Position numbers and translations under genes: made by a program. Below, one piece after another: positions 35,212-46,343 of a stretch of DNA of 64,000 nt (positions are counted from its first letter, which is position 1; every line of letters begins with the position of its first letter). Below the pieces are notes generated by a model. It ran no database searches. It saw only the letters and a list, made by a program, of their open reading frames with translations, and was not told the origin of the DNA. Source of the DNA: Cydia pomonella. Taxonomy: Eukaryota; Arthropoda; Insecta; Lepidoptera; Tortricidae. The DNA lies in NCBI RefSeq assembly GCF_033807575.1, contig NC_084704.1, forward strand, positions 30,109,968-30,173,967, written 5' to 3'.

Positions 35212-36627
35212 ATTTTAAACATCTCGATTTGTTGGGAAATAAATCTGAAACAAGCTAAAGTAACGACATTATTACCTACTGACCACGATCATTGAGTTAT
35301 GCGGTCCATAGTTATCTAGTTATAGCCTTCTTATAATTGTGTGTAATTATCTTTTGGTTCCTTACCGCCTTCACAATATACTTACAAGCAGTACGTTGAT
35401 TAATAAGTGTGTTCGTTTTTAAAGAAGTAATAATTTAATATCTTTGATATATTTTCAAATTCAAACAGTGTAGGTAACAACATGAAATTGTTTCCATAAA
35501 TCTCAGAACAATACAGATGGACATATTACCAACTTTTCCAAATAACAAATTAAACCACTTGGGGTAATGGGGTTTTATTTGTAATAAAACCAAATGCATT
35601 TCATACTTTGCAACCAGCGGGTGTAGTTATGGCAGATGGACGATAGGGTGTGCTACCGGTACGGGTTTTCTATACAAAATCAGTTCCGAATCCCGTCCCA
35701 GGATCATTCCCTAAACTGGACACACTAATCAATGTGATGACGACATGCTTGCTAGACAGCACAGATTACTTTTCACGACTCATGTTTATGGCGTCGATAA
35801 CGTGACTATTATATCCGTCAAGTATGGTGTTAAAAAACTGGTTGTAATGATTCTCCGGAGCCGCCGGTTCGCCATCCATATAAGAGGTTTAGCCATACAT
35901 AATGCATTGAGCGGAGTGGCAAGCGATGTATGACGACACACTGGTCACGCTGGCTGCGTGCCTGCATTCAAAGCCTTTATATTTTTGTACAACGTGATGT
36001 TATATATCAATGTTTAACTTCACATGTCAGGGTATGGCCATAGATCTATAAACACGCAGTATAGATGCGTTGGGTAGATTTTGGAATCAAATTCTGTTGT
36101 CATTTTGGTGGTTTAAACACATTTTGGTACCTATATTGGTCCATTTACTCATAATTTTGAGTTAAGAAAGGTCTTTGGATCCGAATGTTAAATAAGCTTT
36201 CCTTTCCCCCCTCCCTTTCCAAGGGAGAAACGTCATTACTTTGACAATCGTCCAAAGCTGCTCCGCCTGAGACAAACCAACCACTATTTACTCCACTATA
36301 AGCCCAAACATTCAAAACGTGATTAGGCCCAACATTTTCAAAGGTTTCTGGTAATCGTACTTTTTTAAAACTTAAATGAGAACTCTTAGTTCCTATAAAA
36401 TTATATACACGACCCTGATCGCTAATAAATTATAGCATATGCTATGCACGATTGTGAACTACATATACTTAGTAATGACATCATACTATGATGGAAATCA
36501 CTACGATGATGTGTCTACAGAATATGGTTTTAATTAAATTATTATTTCGCTATGTTTATCTTATTCATTGCAAATCCCAGTTTTTTGCTGTCAAAACCTT
36601 GCATTGTTTAATACTTCTTCATTACAG
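35212..36627. other. Non-coding stretch upstream of the large-exon gene
   Basis: No exon that could supply the missing 5' coding sequence (phase-0 donor) was found here. Probably intron. Confidence 0.35.
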
Positions 36628-36744
36628 ATAAGTCTTGTGAAAAAAGAAGACTGCAATAAAACGTCCTATTTCAAGCGTTTTAGTTTAGTTAGTAATAAAG
36701 ATTCTGAAGACAAACTTGCCCAGATCGATCTAGTCCCAAATTAA
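36628..36744 (+). CDS. Possible alternative terminal exon, 38 residues
   Basis: After an acceptor with a pyrimidine-rich lead (atacttcttcattacag), phase 0 is open for 38 codons: ISLVKKEDCNKTSYFKRFSL, then VSNKDSEDKLAQIDLVPN and a stop. The other two phases hit stops early, one of them at once. The downstream large exon also begins in phase 0, so the same upstream exon could splice to either, giving a short or a long C-terminus. No polyadenylation signal is obvious just downstream. It may instead be chance coding-like DNA. Confidence 0.35.
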   Translation: MSLVKKEDCNKTSYFKRFSLVSNKDSEDKLAQIDLVPN

Positions 36745-36985
36745 GCAAAGGTCGATCGAACTATGTCTACTAAGGCCCATTGAGGTCTAGGCTTGTCCGA
36801 CGGATTAATTGCTCGATTATGTGTCATATTATTAGTAATTTTTATGCTGTTTGTATCTTGCAGCAAGTAAATGTTGATTTTGAATTATATCAATTATATG
36901 GTACTAAAAACATTAAAATCTGATCGAACGATTTAAATATAGCTTAGGAAAAACACTTCATTCATATTCATGTTGCTTGTTGCAG

Positions 36986-39321
36986 ATCCCCATCGACAGA
37001 AATGGCAAGCTACGCATCCGAGGCATCTACTCCATGAAGAGTATTGATGTCATCAATACCTCCAAGGACAAACAAGCCGACACAGCGGACAAGCCCAAAA
37101 ACATCGATGCGGGGACAACAGCGGACAACAAAGAACTATTCTGTAGTAACTACTTGAACCTAGTTCCAAAAATGAGCTTAAGCTTAGATAAAGGACTGGA
37201 GAAAAACCCCCGAATATTAGATTTAAGGGAAAAGTTGAACGAAATAACTAAAAAGCAGGACAGAAACGTGGACAAACAAACTAAAGGACTGATTAATGGT
37301 ATCACCCAATTAGTTGATGAAAAGGAACAAGATGAATCAGGCCCTTACAGCCTCTTGTTCGATCTTCAACCTTCCACGTTCAAAGAAAGTATTGAAAAAG
37401 ATCTGCTGCACACGCAAAGCCTAAAGAACTCTACTGTTTCTATTAACAAAAGTGCCGATAGGCTTCCCAACGTTATAAATTTCGACGAAAAACCGATGAG
37501 AGAATTCGAATACTCATGCGAAAATCAAATTACCTACCCAGTTACGAAAACGTTTAATACTCACTCAAGGTCTGACCTCTGTTTGCAACTCAAATCGCAG
37601 ATAAACCCTCGAATATATGATACGAATTTGAGTCCCAATGATAACTCACTTAACAGAACTAATGAAGAAAACTCACTGGATGATAGTTTGGGAATCTTGA
37701 CTCCAGATCAGATGGATGATATTTGCTACCTAGAAAATGCCTTTTCTCCAACTGTGGAAGGACTTCCGATATTCTGTGATAACAATGAAAGTAAAGTGTC
37801 GCCCGATTGTAGTGATACTCCATCAACTGATAAGACTGACAGCAACTCAGCAGTTTCGACCATACAAAATGATGAGTTTGAAAGAAATGACTGCACTGCT
37901 CCAATATCAAGAAACATAGAGTCGGTAAAATCCGAGAAATTATCGAAATCTTGTGATAATTTATCTGCTCAAAACACTAGCTCCTTAACGACAAAAACTG
38001 ATAACTTAGTGACAAGCATGGTTAAAGAAATTAAAACGGAACAAATACACACTTCCAAAGACGAGTTAACCCCAAACGTGATAGATGATGAATTCATGCC
38101 TTCTATTCACAGCAGTATTTTAGAGCCAGTCAGTTCTATAGCTGAGACAACTGTAAATTTAGAACTACCATTAGACTGTAAACATGAAAACCGTCTGGTA
38201 GTTCAAAGGATAGAACTAACACCGTCGCCTGAAGATTTGCCTCTAGACAACTCTGATATTAACGGCGAAATTAGTTATAACTCCCAATTTTCTAACTCAA
38301 CATTGCATGATTCACAGACGTATTCTGACAACAAGAACGACTACCAGAAATCAATGGAAACATCTAAAGTCTCCAATAGCTTTATTACCAGCATAACTAG
38401 TATAACGAGCTTGGACGGTTATCAAGGCGACGGGGAAATGTCGAGGCCAGTCAGCAGAACTGCGGACCATTCAATAGAACCCCGTGAAGATGTCATAGAA
38501 ATGGAATGGCAAAATGTCCCTGTTACCAGGCGGCCAGATCCTATGACCGACTCAGACTTCTTCACTGAAAGTGACGCAGATGGCCTCGATGATCACATGC
38601 ACCGGGGAGACAGAAAGGCACAAGTGATAGATGGAGCTTTATATGGTGGGAAAAATAGCAACGGTAACCCGCCTTTGATGGTGAACAGGAATGATGATTC
38701 ATGCATGGATTCAAGTGGTGTTTACACCGATTTCGAAAACCATCGTCAGTCACCCGTGTTTTTAAATGTCATAGACGACATGTCTCCCGAGGGCTCGACA
38801 CCATCAACACATTCTGAATTAAGTCAAAAGAACATTAATTCAGGACAGGCCAACACCTATTGCAGTCCTGAGGAGGGTATGAACGAAGAGTCATTTAAAA
38901 ACCCGACTGTAGAGGAAGATAAGACTCCTAAGAACACGAGCAAGCGTAATTCTCTCAACAGCGAGAAAGATGTTAGATCGAACGCTAAAAGCAAGGACGA
39001 AAAGAGGAGCTTTACACTCAAAAAGTACAAAATGCCTAAACGCGATGTGCCAAGTAAATTAAAAACTATGTTAGCCAATCGGAATACAGATGCCGATAAC
39101 AGTGTACAAAGTAGCCCGAAGACCGTGAAAAAAATAGATCGACGAGAAAGCCTAACCAAGAAGAATTCTTTGGACCTGAAGACGGATTACAAGATGAAAT
39201 CATTCAAAGACATTAAGTCGAAGGTGGACTGTTCTTTCTCCTTGCAAAGATCTCAAACAGCTTGCAGTGTCAGTAGGATGTTGAGCTCTAAGTCTACAAA
39301 CACGAGCATTAAGCCAAAGAG
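36986..39321 (+). other. Large exon 1 of the visible model
   Basis: 2,336 nt of uninterrupted coding sequence with richer, less AT-skewed codon use than the flanking introns. All minus-strand and off-frame ORFs at 37659-39159 are shadows of it. This exon alone is near-certain; only its partners are inferred. Confidence 0.93.
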
Positions 39322-42300
39322 GTAATTCTTATTAAATATTCTTTAACATATTTATTACTTATTTGTATTCATCTGACTGCACTACGGATAGTTAAATATG
39401 TATTATGTTTCTCTATATAAAGTATAATAATAATATACGCAAGATTCATTTACAACTCACACGAACATAATATGAAACAACAATTTAATGCCGTAACAAG
39501 CTTTGTAAACTAATCTTTACGCTAATGTTCACATAATCATTAACTAAGTAGGTACGTAAACTGATATATCTGCCTTACCTTGCCATGTGATCATGTTTTT
39601 CATATTTAATATGAAACTAAACATAGTTCATTCGATTCAAAAACCTAATGTGTTCTACATAAGATTTCAATTAGGTTTAAAAGAGGTTCAATAAATGCGT
39701 TTGTTTTTATAGTGTTTCAAGTATTGTGTTGCAATCAAACTCAAATGTTTTAGTCGTCAAAATAAACTTGCTGCTGATGGGTTTCAATTAAATGGCTTTT
39801 CAACGGTATATTGAGTTATTGAAATTTCAACTTTGTTTAATTGAAATAAGTTCTACTTTAATCAATTAGGTTTAAGTAGGTTTTAATACCATGAAATAGT
39901 GTGTATATATAGTAACATTGGTTAGCCTTGAAATTAAATAAAATAACTAACCACAATAACGAGAATAGGTAATTCGTAAATATACTTTACAGTACATATG
40001 GGGCTACTTTATAGCACTAGTGCGAGAAGTAGCATATTACGTTACTGTGTCGAACATTTAAAGGGCCATATGTACTGTAAAACGTTGTACGATACATGTG
40101 CGAATAGGTAATTCGCAACTCGTGTCGATTTAAAACACTCCCTTCGGTCGTGTTTTAATTTATCGCCACTCGTTTCGAATTTCCTATTTTTCGCACTTGT
40201 ATCGTAATGTACTATTTTGAAGTTTAAATATCCATAATTTTAAAATCTTTAAACCTAGGGGCTCTGTGAATTACGGCGTGGTATGCCCATCAGGCCGATT
40301 GTAGCATTTTGGTTAGATTCTTTATGCAGAAAACTTTACATATTTGTCACTTTTAAACGATTACATAAAAGTTAATTAAGTTATATAAACTTTTGAATTT
40401 CGAGCGTTCGATTTCGTGTGATTCCTAGGCATTTAAATTCTACCAATAGAATTGAAAACGAGTGGGTAAGACCACTAGAATCCCAATTTCTGTCGCTCGT
40501 ATTTCAAAAATAGTATTTCGCCGTTTTCCACATATTTTTGAGTGACGAAATCGAGCGCTCGTATTTTAACATTCGTACCCATAGATATTTTCGACGTAAA
40601 AATTGTACACAGAATTAAGTGATACTACCACAACATAGTGTTCAAGATCATGGTGAGGTTGAACCTCGATCGAAACCTTGTTCCACAAGATCGCACCTTA
40701 TGCGTCGATTTTCCTCTACATAAATTATATTGATTCAATTTATTGCAGATTGCCACTCACACAATTAGAACAATCTATCACATCTATTGACAATAACATG
40801 CTTGAATTTTAAACAAACACTTAAAATTAATATATTTCTGATTTTTTTTACAAAAAACTTAACTGAACGCCCATGATACCTACAAGTTATATTAAAGATT
40901 TCATGCTAGTTAAGGCGAATAAGTTACGTAATAAAGGCGAATTTAGGCTACGTATTTTTGCCAACCCTTATTTTCAATGAACTGTAACTTCAAATATAAG
41001 ATAGTTAACTGGACTATCAATTTTTCACAGCCGCCACATGCGTATGCGCATGGAGCTCGGCTCGGCCGCCGGCAGCGGCAAGAGCAGCCTTCACAGCTCG
41101 CAGAGCGACCTCAGCGCCAGCACGCCGCTGGGGAAGCACCCGGCCAGCCGCTTCCCTCTGCTCAGTGAGTACTGTTTAACATACTGTCGCCACAGGCGTA
41201 TGCTCATGGAGCTGTCTAAAACATTCATTAACCCTTTGACCGCCAAAAACGGTAACTAAGAGCCACAACCCAATATCAACCTTCGTGCATTCCGACGACG
41301 AGGTTCACGATGAATGACGCGCCGTGTATGACAGATGTGGCGTTCAATGGGTTAATAGGGGCATTTCACGAATCTACAGGGTGACCTTAGCCATTGGACA
41401 AACCCTGAAATCCCACGTAGGGTTACTCTTTGGGAATGCTCTGACGTTAATATTTTTTTAATTAGGACAAAAGATAAAAAAAACCATTTTTTCGAACAAA
41501 AGTTATTTGCAATAATCGACAACAAAAAGAAACACACTGATCATCTTTGGCAGTGTTTTTGACAATTTTTTCGAAATATTTGATAATGATGACATTTTTC
41601 AAAAGTCAGAAGCTTAGTAGTGCTATTTTTATGCTCACCACCTTATTCATAAAACTAAGCAGCCTTCTTCTTCTTCTTTTAAAATATGGCTTCCATCAAA
41701 TCTATGATGATTTTGCCAATGTCAAGTTCTTACAAATGATTATGAATAACGCCAATAGAATAGATGAGGTGATTCCGCTTACTGCTTAGTGTAATAGTAG
41801 GCACTTTTAGACGCTTGACACCTAAACAATAAGTCGTGTGAACGTTCTAAAGCGCCTGCGGTTTTATTTCAGTCGCGAATGTGCTCTCGAGAAATAACTA
41901 CTCGAAGGCGCTTCAATTATGTGAGAACGTTGTTGCAAGTATAGCCAAGGTATTAAATGTCGACACTGACAAAGTGTGGAAAAACATCGTGAGGAAACCT
42001 GCATACGTCTGCGAAGAAATTCAGAGGTGTATGTGAAGTCCCCAATCCGCATTGGGCTGCGTGGAGACTATAGCCCGAGCCCCATGAGAGGAGGCCTTTG
42101 TCCATCAGTGGGACGTGTATAGGCTGAATTATTATATCATAGTGACAATAGATATGAGAGATACGACTTTTATTTTCATATTATTTGTCACTGTGACAAG
42201 GTACTAGATGGGTCGGGAATTAATTTTTTTGACTGCAATCATATATCTATTTCGGCATTGAAACTATTCAAGTATATAATTGAAATAATTCATTTAAGTA

Positions 42301-44233
42301 TGTAGTATTATTTTCTCAAATTTGCAATGAAATGTTGACATGAATTACTTCAAATTAGGTCCGGAAATACTACGTATTCGGTGCTATCAGTGAAGATGAT
42401 ATGTATAATTTCATACAGCCTTACACACCTATAGGTCTGTAAAGCAACCTTCTTTTGTTTTTAAACGTTGATGTTATGTTTTTGTTACACGTCTTGGCAT
42501 TCAACCATCAATTATTATTTATTTATTAAAATGGAGTAAAGCACTATACAAATCTCGGCGAGTAACGGGGTTGCCGGCCACATATCCCTATCCTACTTGG
42601 CCTGCAACCCTTCGTTTCCCGGCCTCTATAGTAATGTACTATTGTATAGCATGCATTACCGCTTTAACATAAATAATATTATTTCGATGTCGCACAAGTT
42701 ATAGGAGATCTTAAAAGTCCGTTTGTTTTTCATACGTTTCTTACCATCAGTATATTCACATACCATGTTATAAGCACTATCATTATCAAAAGATTATCTT
42801 ATATCTATACATCATCACACGACAGATGTGTAATTAATCAATGAATGCAAGGGTAACCTTACGATCGCGGCGAGGCGAGGCGAGGCGAGGTGCATTTCAC
42901 GCTTAGGTCATCGTCAATCTGTCGTTGGAAATCAAAAAGTCATAACTCTGTTAAAATAGTTTGTAGTCAAGATTTTTTGGTCAAGTAGATAAACAAGCAT
43001 CTAAGCAAAGTAACTACGGAGGTCCTCTTGTAGAGGTATTATCTTGTATAGGCAGGGCGCATACACAGGTTTTCTTTTCTGTATTTTATTTCCGATTATA
43101 AATTCTCATCCACAGGATGCATTTATACAGAACTGTAGATATACATTACTACACGTCCATACTATATATACATTTATAGAAATTTAAGTACCTAATCGAT
43201 GCTGACTTTGATTGAGCTTACTCAATACACACTAACTGAAGCAACTAAAGTACGAAGACGAAACGAACTGTCTAGCGTTTAAAATAGATTAACAGTTAAG
43301 TTTATTTTAACTGTTCCGAGATGTTTAAATGAGACTACATTTCTAGAAACAATAATATAACAATACCCAAAGACGTTAAAATGAGAGGAGGAAAATAAAT
43401 TGCCTGCTGCTTTTTTAATAGCAATGTGCTTTGATAAATATTGCTAATAGAAATTTAGCAGGCGTTCAGCTGTATTAGTTCAATCGTGGCATGCTGGCAT
43501 GTCTATTAGTTACCTACATCGCTGCTTTCAATAACATATAAAGAGTAATTCACGTTTCAGTATCGCATTTTTTTTAACTTATGAGGAAAATTAAATAGGT
43601 ACCTACCAAATGCAGCAAATAACCGGAAACCTAAGTATGTTTGAATAAACATTTAAATACTGATAGGTACAAGATTTTATCGCCGACTGTGCTTTAGACA
43701 GCTAATTACTACCAGGACGATTCTATGGAACCCAAACAAAAAAATTATAAGACAATTACGCACATGCACGCATGTATTTGCGAGGTCGACTTACTTTCTT
43801 ATAAAAAGAAAAGATAAAAACCTGAAGTAATCTGACATCTTCTGCGGCAGTCGGGCTTGATAGGCCGCTTTCGAGTTCCGCGTTCCGGAAAAGCGCCCTC
43901 AGCGCTAATCAATCCTCTCCAGTCCCTAGCATCCTCAAATCAGCTGTGCTATCTCAAGCACGAATCGATGCGGAAGGTCAACTGGCAGACAAGTCGCACC
44001 GCATGACAACTGGCATGCCATTTCCTCTCGCCTCGCCAGTCGCCGACCAGCCGCCGGCGCGCGCCGCCGCCCGCCGCGCTCGTGACGTTCTTAAGAAAAA
44101 TCAATGGATCCCTTCCCCAAATAGGTTAACTGCATACCGCATTTTCTCAATGAAAATGTGTCACATGCTAGTGAAGTGTCAAGCCCGCGCGCGTTTCGGC
44201 TCTCATGTTTTCTTGTGTGGTGTCATAATTTAA
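36986..44233 (+). CDS. Unidentified large-exon protein, C-terminal 950 residues (three exons)
   Basis: Exons: 36986-39321 (acceptor ttgcttgttgcag, donor AG|GTAATT), 41031-41164 (acceptor atttttcacag, donor CTCA|GTGAGT) and 43851-44233 (acceptor tcttctgcggcag, stop TAA). Phases match (0, then 2, then 1) and the total is 951 codons. Residues 1-640 are acidic, Ser/Asn/Asp-rich and probably disordered, with DSSGVYTDFEN near 574. Residues about 650-778 are strongly basic (KKYKMPKRDVPSKLK; KKIDRRESLTKKNSLDL). Exon 2 is Gly/Ser-rich (SSLHSSQSDLSAS) and exon 3 ends Ala/Arg-rich. This acidic-then-basic build recalls scaffold or microtubule-associated proteins, but I recognise no domain. The 5' end is missing, since the open frame simply runs back into the intron with no ATG. 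The third exon may instead end at a weak donor near 44124. Confidence 0.7.
39985..40083. mobile_element. Inverted-repeat element, intronic
   Basis: ctttacagtacatatgg at the left is mirrored by ccatatgtactgtaaaa at the right. 99 bp. It lies directly beside the next element and shares the aataggtaattcg string that precedes it (39964 and 40103). Confidence 0.55.
40090..40204. mobile_element. MITE with cgatacatgtgcgaa ends, intronic
   Basis: cgatacatgtgcgaataggt pairs with tcctatttttcgcacttgta. The inner aaaacactcccttcggtcgt-gtttt stretch gives a second symmetric core. 115 bp, no ORF. Confidence 0.6.
40396..40572. repeat. Dispersed repeat with tcgctcgtatttcaaaaata motif
   Basis: gtcgctcgtatttcaaaaat, then agtatttcgccgttttccac and tgagtgacgaaatcgagcgc. 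A second copy of the same block is at 55310-55395. cgagcgttcgatttcg at 40401 is its partial inverse, so the element probably folds. Confidence 0.5.
41228..41355. mobile_element. piggyBac-type MITE, intronic, 64 bp after the exon at 41031-41164
   Basis: TTAACCCTTTGACCGCC at the left and GGCGTTCAATGGGTTAA at the right match as inverted repeats at 14 of 17 positions, with TTAA at both outer edges. 128 bp, no ORF. Similar in type to, but distinct from, 2471-2680. Confidence 0.6.
41983..42135 (+). mobile_element. 3' tail of an RTE-like LINE or derived SINE, intronic
   Basis: acatcgtgaggaaacctgca, then gaagtccccaatccgcattg, then gaggcctttgtccatcagtg and ggacgtgtataggctga. This is the textbook end of lepidopteran RTE-type elements and the SINEs that use their tail. 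5'-truncated, no coding sequence left. Confidence 0.7.
42867..42897. repeat. Short (GGCGA)n microsatellite
   Basis: About five tandem copies of ggcga (gcggcgaggcgaggcgagg) in the intron between exons 2 and 3 of the large-exon gene. Confidence 0.7.
43851..44233 (+). other. Third exon of the large-exon gene, possibly also a CpG-rich promoter
   Basis: After the acceptor the frame reads IGLDRPLSSSAFRKSALSAN, then ...PSILKSAVLSQARIDAEGQL, all open. The first codon is completed by the A left over from the previous exon. A GC-rich stretch (43975-44090, cgcgcgccgccgcccgccg) encodes Pro/Ala/Arg. The last 40 codons look less protein-like, so the true exon may end earlier or the GC block may serve as a promoter. 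Confidence 0.5.
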
Positions 44234-45179
44234 GTTTCGAGCGAATTTTCAAAGGTTTTTGAATTAACTGAAAGCGAATACGTTTTAGGATGTTTTTGGT
44301 TTGTATAAACGCCGGTTACTTTAAAAGATGGTCGAGTTTACCGGTCTGCTTTTGGTGGCAAGTGCAGCAACTGGTTAAACAGTTAAGGTTCAGTATTTTG
44401 TTGGTTTTATCGGATGCCATTGGAAGGTAAACACGCAGACGCCTACGTCTAGGCCTGCACTTGTCTAGCGGACTGGTTTTTATTGTTTTTCTAACAATAG
44501 GCACTATTGTTGGTAACTTTCTTTTCAGACGTGTTGCGATACCTAAGGTTTATCTCATACTTATCTGTCACATTCGGGATTTCAGAGATTTAACGCGAGT
44601 ATGTTAGTACGAGTTTACTGTATGTATTAATTGTTATGAGATCCCTTTTAAACTGGTTGTAAGTTTAAAAACTAATTTTAAATACGAGTATTTCGTAATA
44701 AAATTTAAATTTTTAATTTAATAGCTTAGGTACCAAACTAATGGGTATATTAATTTGCATAGCATGCTTTAAATAGGTTTAATGCTTATCGCAATCTAGT
44801 TTTCAGATTTTTATCTTCAAACTGTCTTTAATCTTTACATTATACTTTACTTTTAACGATGATTCGTGAATCTTATGTCAATGTGATAAAGTTTACAATT
44901 GTTTACTTTAATTGTTTGTCTTAAAACTATCTGACGCAAGTCAGGTGTATATTAATGTACTCTTTAATTACTTGCGAGTTGGAAGGAACACGCTCACCTG
45001 GAATGCCATCAGCTGTATATTGTTTTGAAGATACAATAACGCAGTTGTAAATATTTATCATGACGGATGTTTTTCAATTGGATTTCGAGTATTGTAAAGA
45101 AAAGCATGCGTTATAACTGACAACACATACAAAAATATCAAAGATCTAAAATAAAATCTACGGCAGCTCTAACTCCTAA
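44234..45179. other. Downstream flank of the large-exon gene
   Basis: AT-rich. A candidate polyadenylation signal aataaa lies at 44697-44702, about 460 bp after the stop. Nothing else recognised. Confidence 0.3.
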
Positions 45180-45400
45180 TCGCTCCCACATGTCTGACAA
45201 ACGTGACCAGCGGGGTAAGCACGGTCTGCCACCGCAGCAATTGCTTTCCATTTGGTGAAGTTCTTTGGCGTATGATGTTGACGTGCCTGATAGAGACTCC
45301 ATTAACCTTTCAGATGTGTTTGGTGGTTAAAAAGCGCTGGTTAAAACCTCGGTTATGCTGTATGGAGCTGAAAAATCGTTTTTGAGAAAGAGAATGCACA
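45180..45400 (+). pseudogene. Decayed LINE reverse transcriptase fragment
   Basis: Around 45338 one frame reads VKTSVMLYGAEKSF, close to the V.K..V.LYGAE.W motif of RTE-type reverse transcriptases. The rest is broken by stops and frame changes. Confidence 0.4.
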
Positions 45401-46189
45401 AAAATAAGACTAAATATTTGGCCAGGTCAGGATGGGCACAATTAATTCGTAGTTAAAAAAAAAACGATTTTCAATCAGCAGGTGTTACAGCAATTTGTAC
45501 AGGATGATTATTTAGGTACCGTACATCAACTCGGAAACAGAAATTGTGTTTTATTATTTTAGAGTCCAAATTCCTTAAAAAATCCGAAAGCTCAAAAATT
45601 GCACCCTGCGTGTTCTCGACGTTAATTCTCCGAGTCCATTAATTATCAGAGCATGTAATTAATAACAATCAATTAAATTCGAATTTAAATTAAAGTAAAT
45701 CTGATTGGCAGTGCATCATTGCGCTCTTTGCTGACACATTTTGTTATGTTACTGCAGCAATACGGCACCCATGCTTCCCAAACAGGGGAGATAAAAAAGC
45801 ACAGGGTATATTTATTGAATGAATCACACTTGTCTATAGATTAGACAACATAATTCTCAGGCCTCAGCTAACCCGCTAATTCGTGGTTACTTTAATAAGT
45901 TAATAACACTTACATAAACCCATGTAACGTGGATCTAATTACTGGTTAAAGAAAATAATACACCAAAATAGAAAGTACATAATACATGCCAGTTTCTTGT
46001 GCAACAAAGTGTACGGCAATTAAAACGTGCAACGCTGTGGACCCTCATTTACCTCATCACGATTAATGTGGCGGCTGGAGGAATTTGACTTGTACAGTCT
46101 ATCTTGAGCAGTGTTGTAAGTTAGCCTCAGTACTAAATTTTCAAATACATTTTCTTTATTTCTACGAGCCTTAAGGACTCGGCCGAGGC

Positions 46190-46343
46190 TAGGCCCGAAT
46201 TTAGAGACCTAGGGCCCCTAGGCACTTGATATGGCACTTGGAAATTAGAGGGCCCCCTTCTCCATCTCAAAACCATTACTAGGTTGCCTAGGCCCCCTAG
46301 GCCCGGGCCTAGTAGGCGTAGGTGGAAATCTGGCCCTGGCCAA
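46190..46343. repeat. GC-rich repeat of the 'cgaatttaga..cctagggcccc' kind
   Basis: Left ggcccgaatttagagaccta, many gcctaggcccc blocks, right ggtggaaatctggccctggc. The end wording resembles 48173-48348, so both may be diverged members of one inverted-repeat family. The ORF here is a product of the GC-rich repeat. Confidence 0.4.

Noticed and set aside
34978..35295. 105-codon plus-strand ORF
   Set aside because: Lies almost wholly within the GC-rich MITE at 34980-35211.
37659..39159. Minus-strand and off-frame ORFs inside the large exon
   Set aside because: Shadows of the 782-codon frame.
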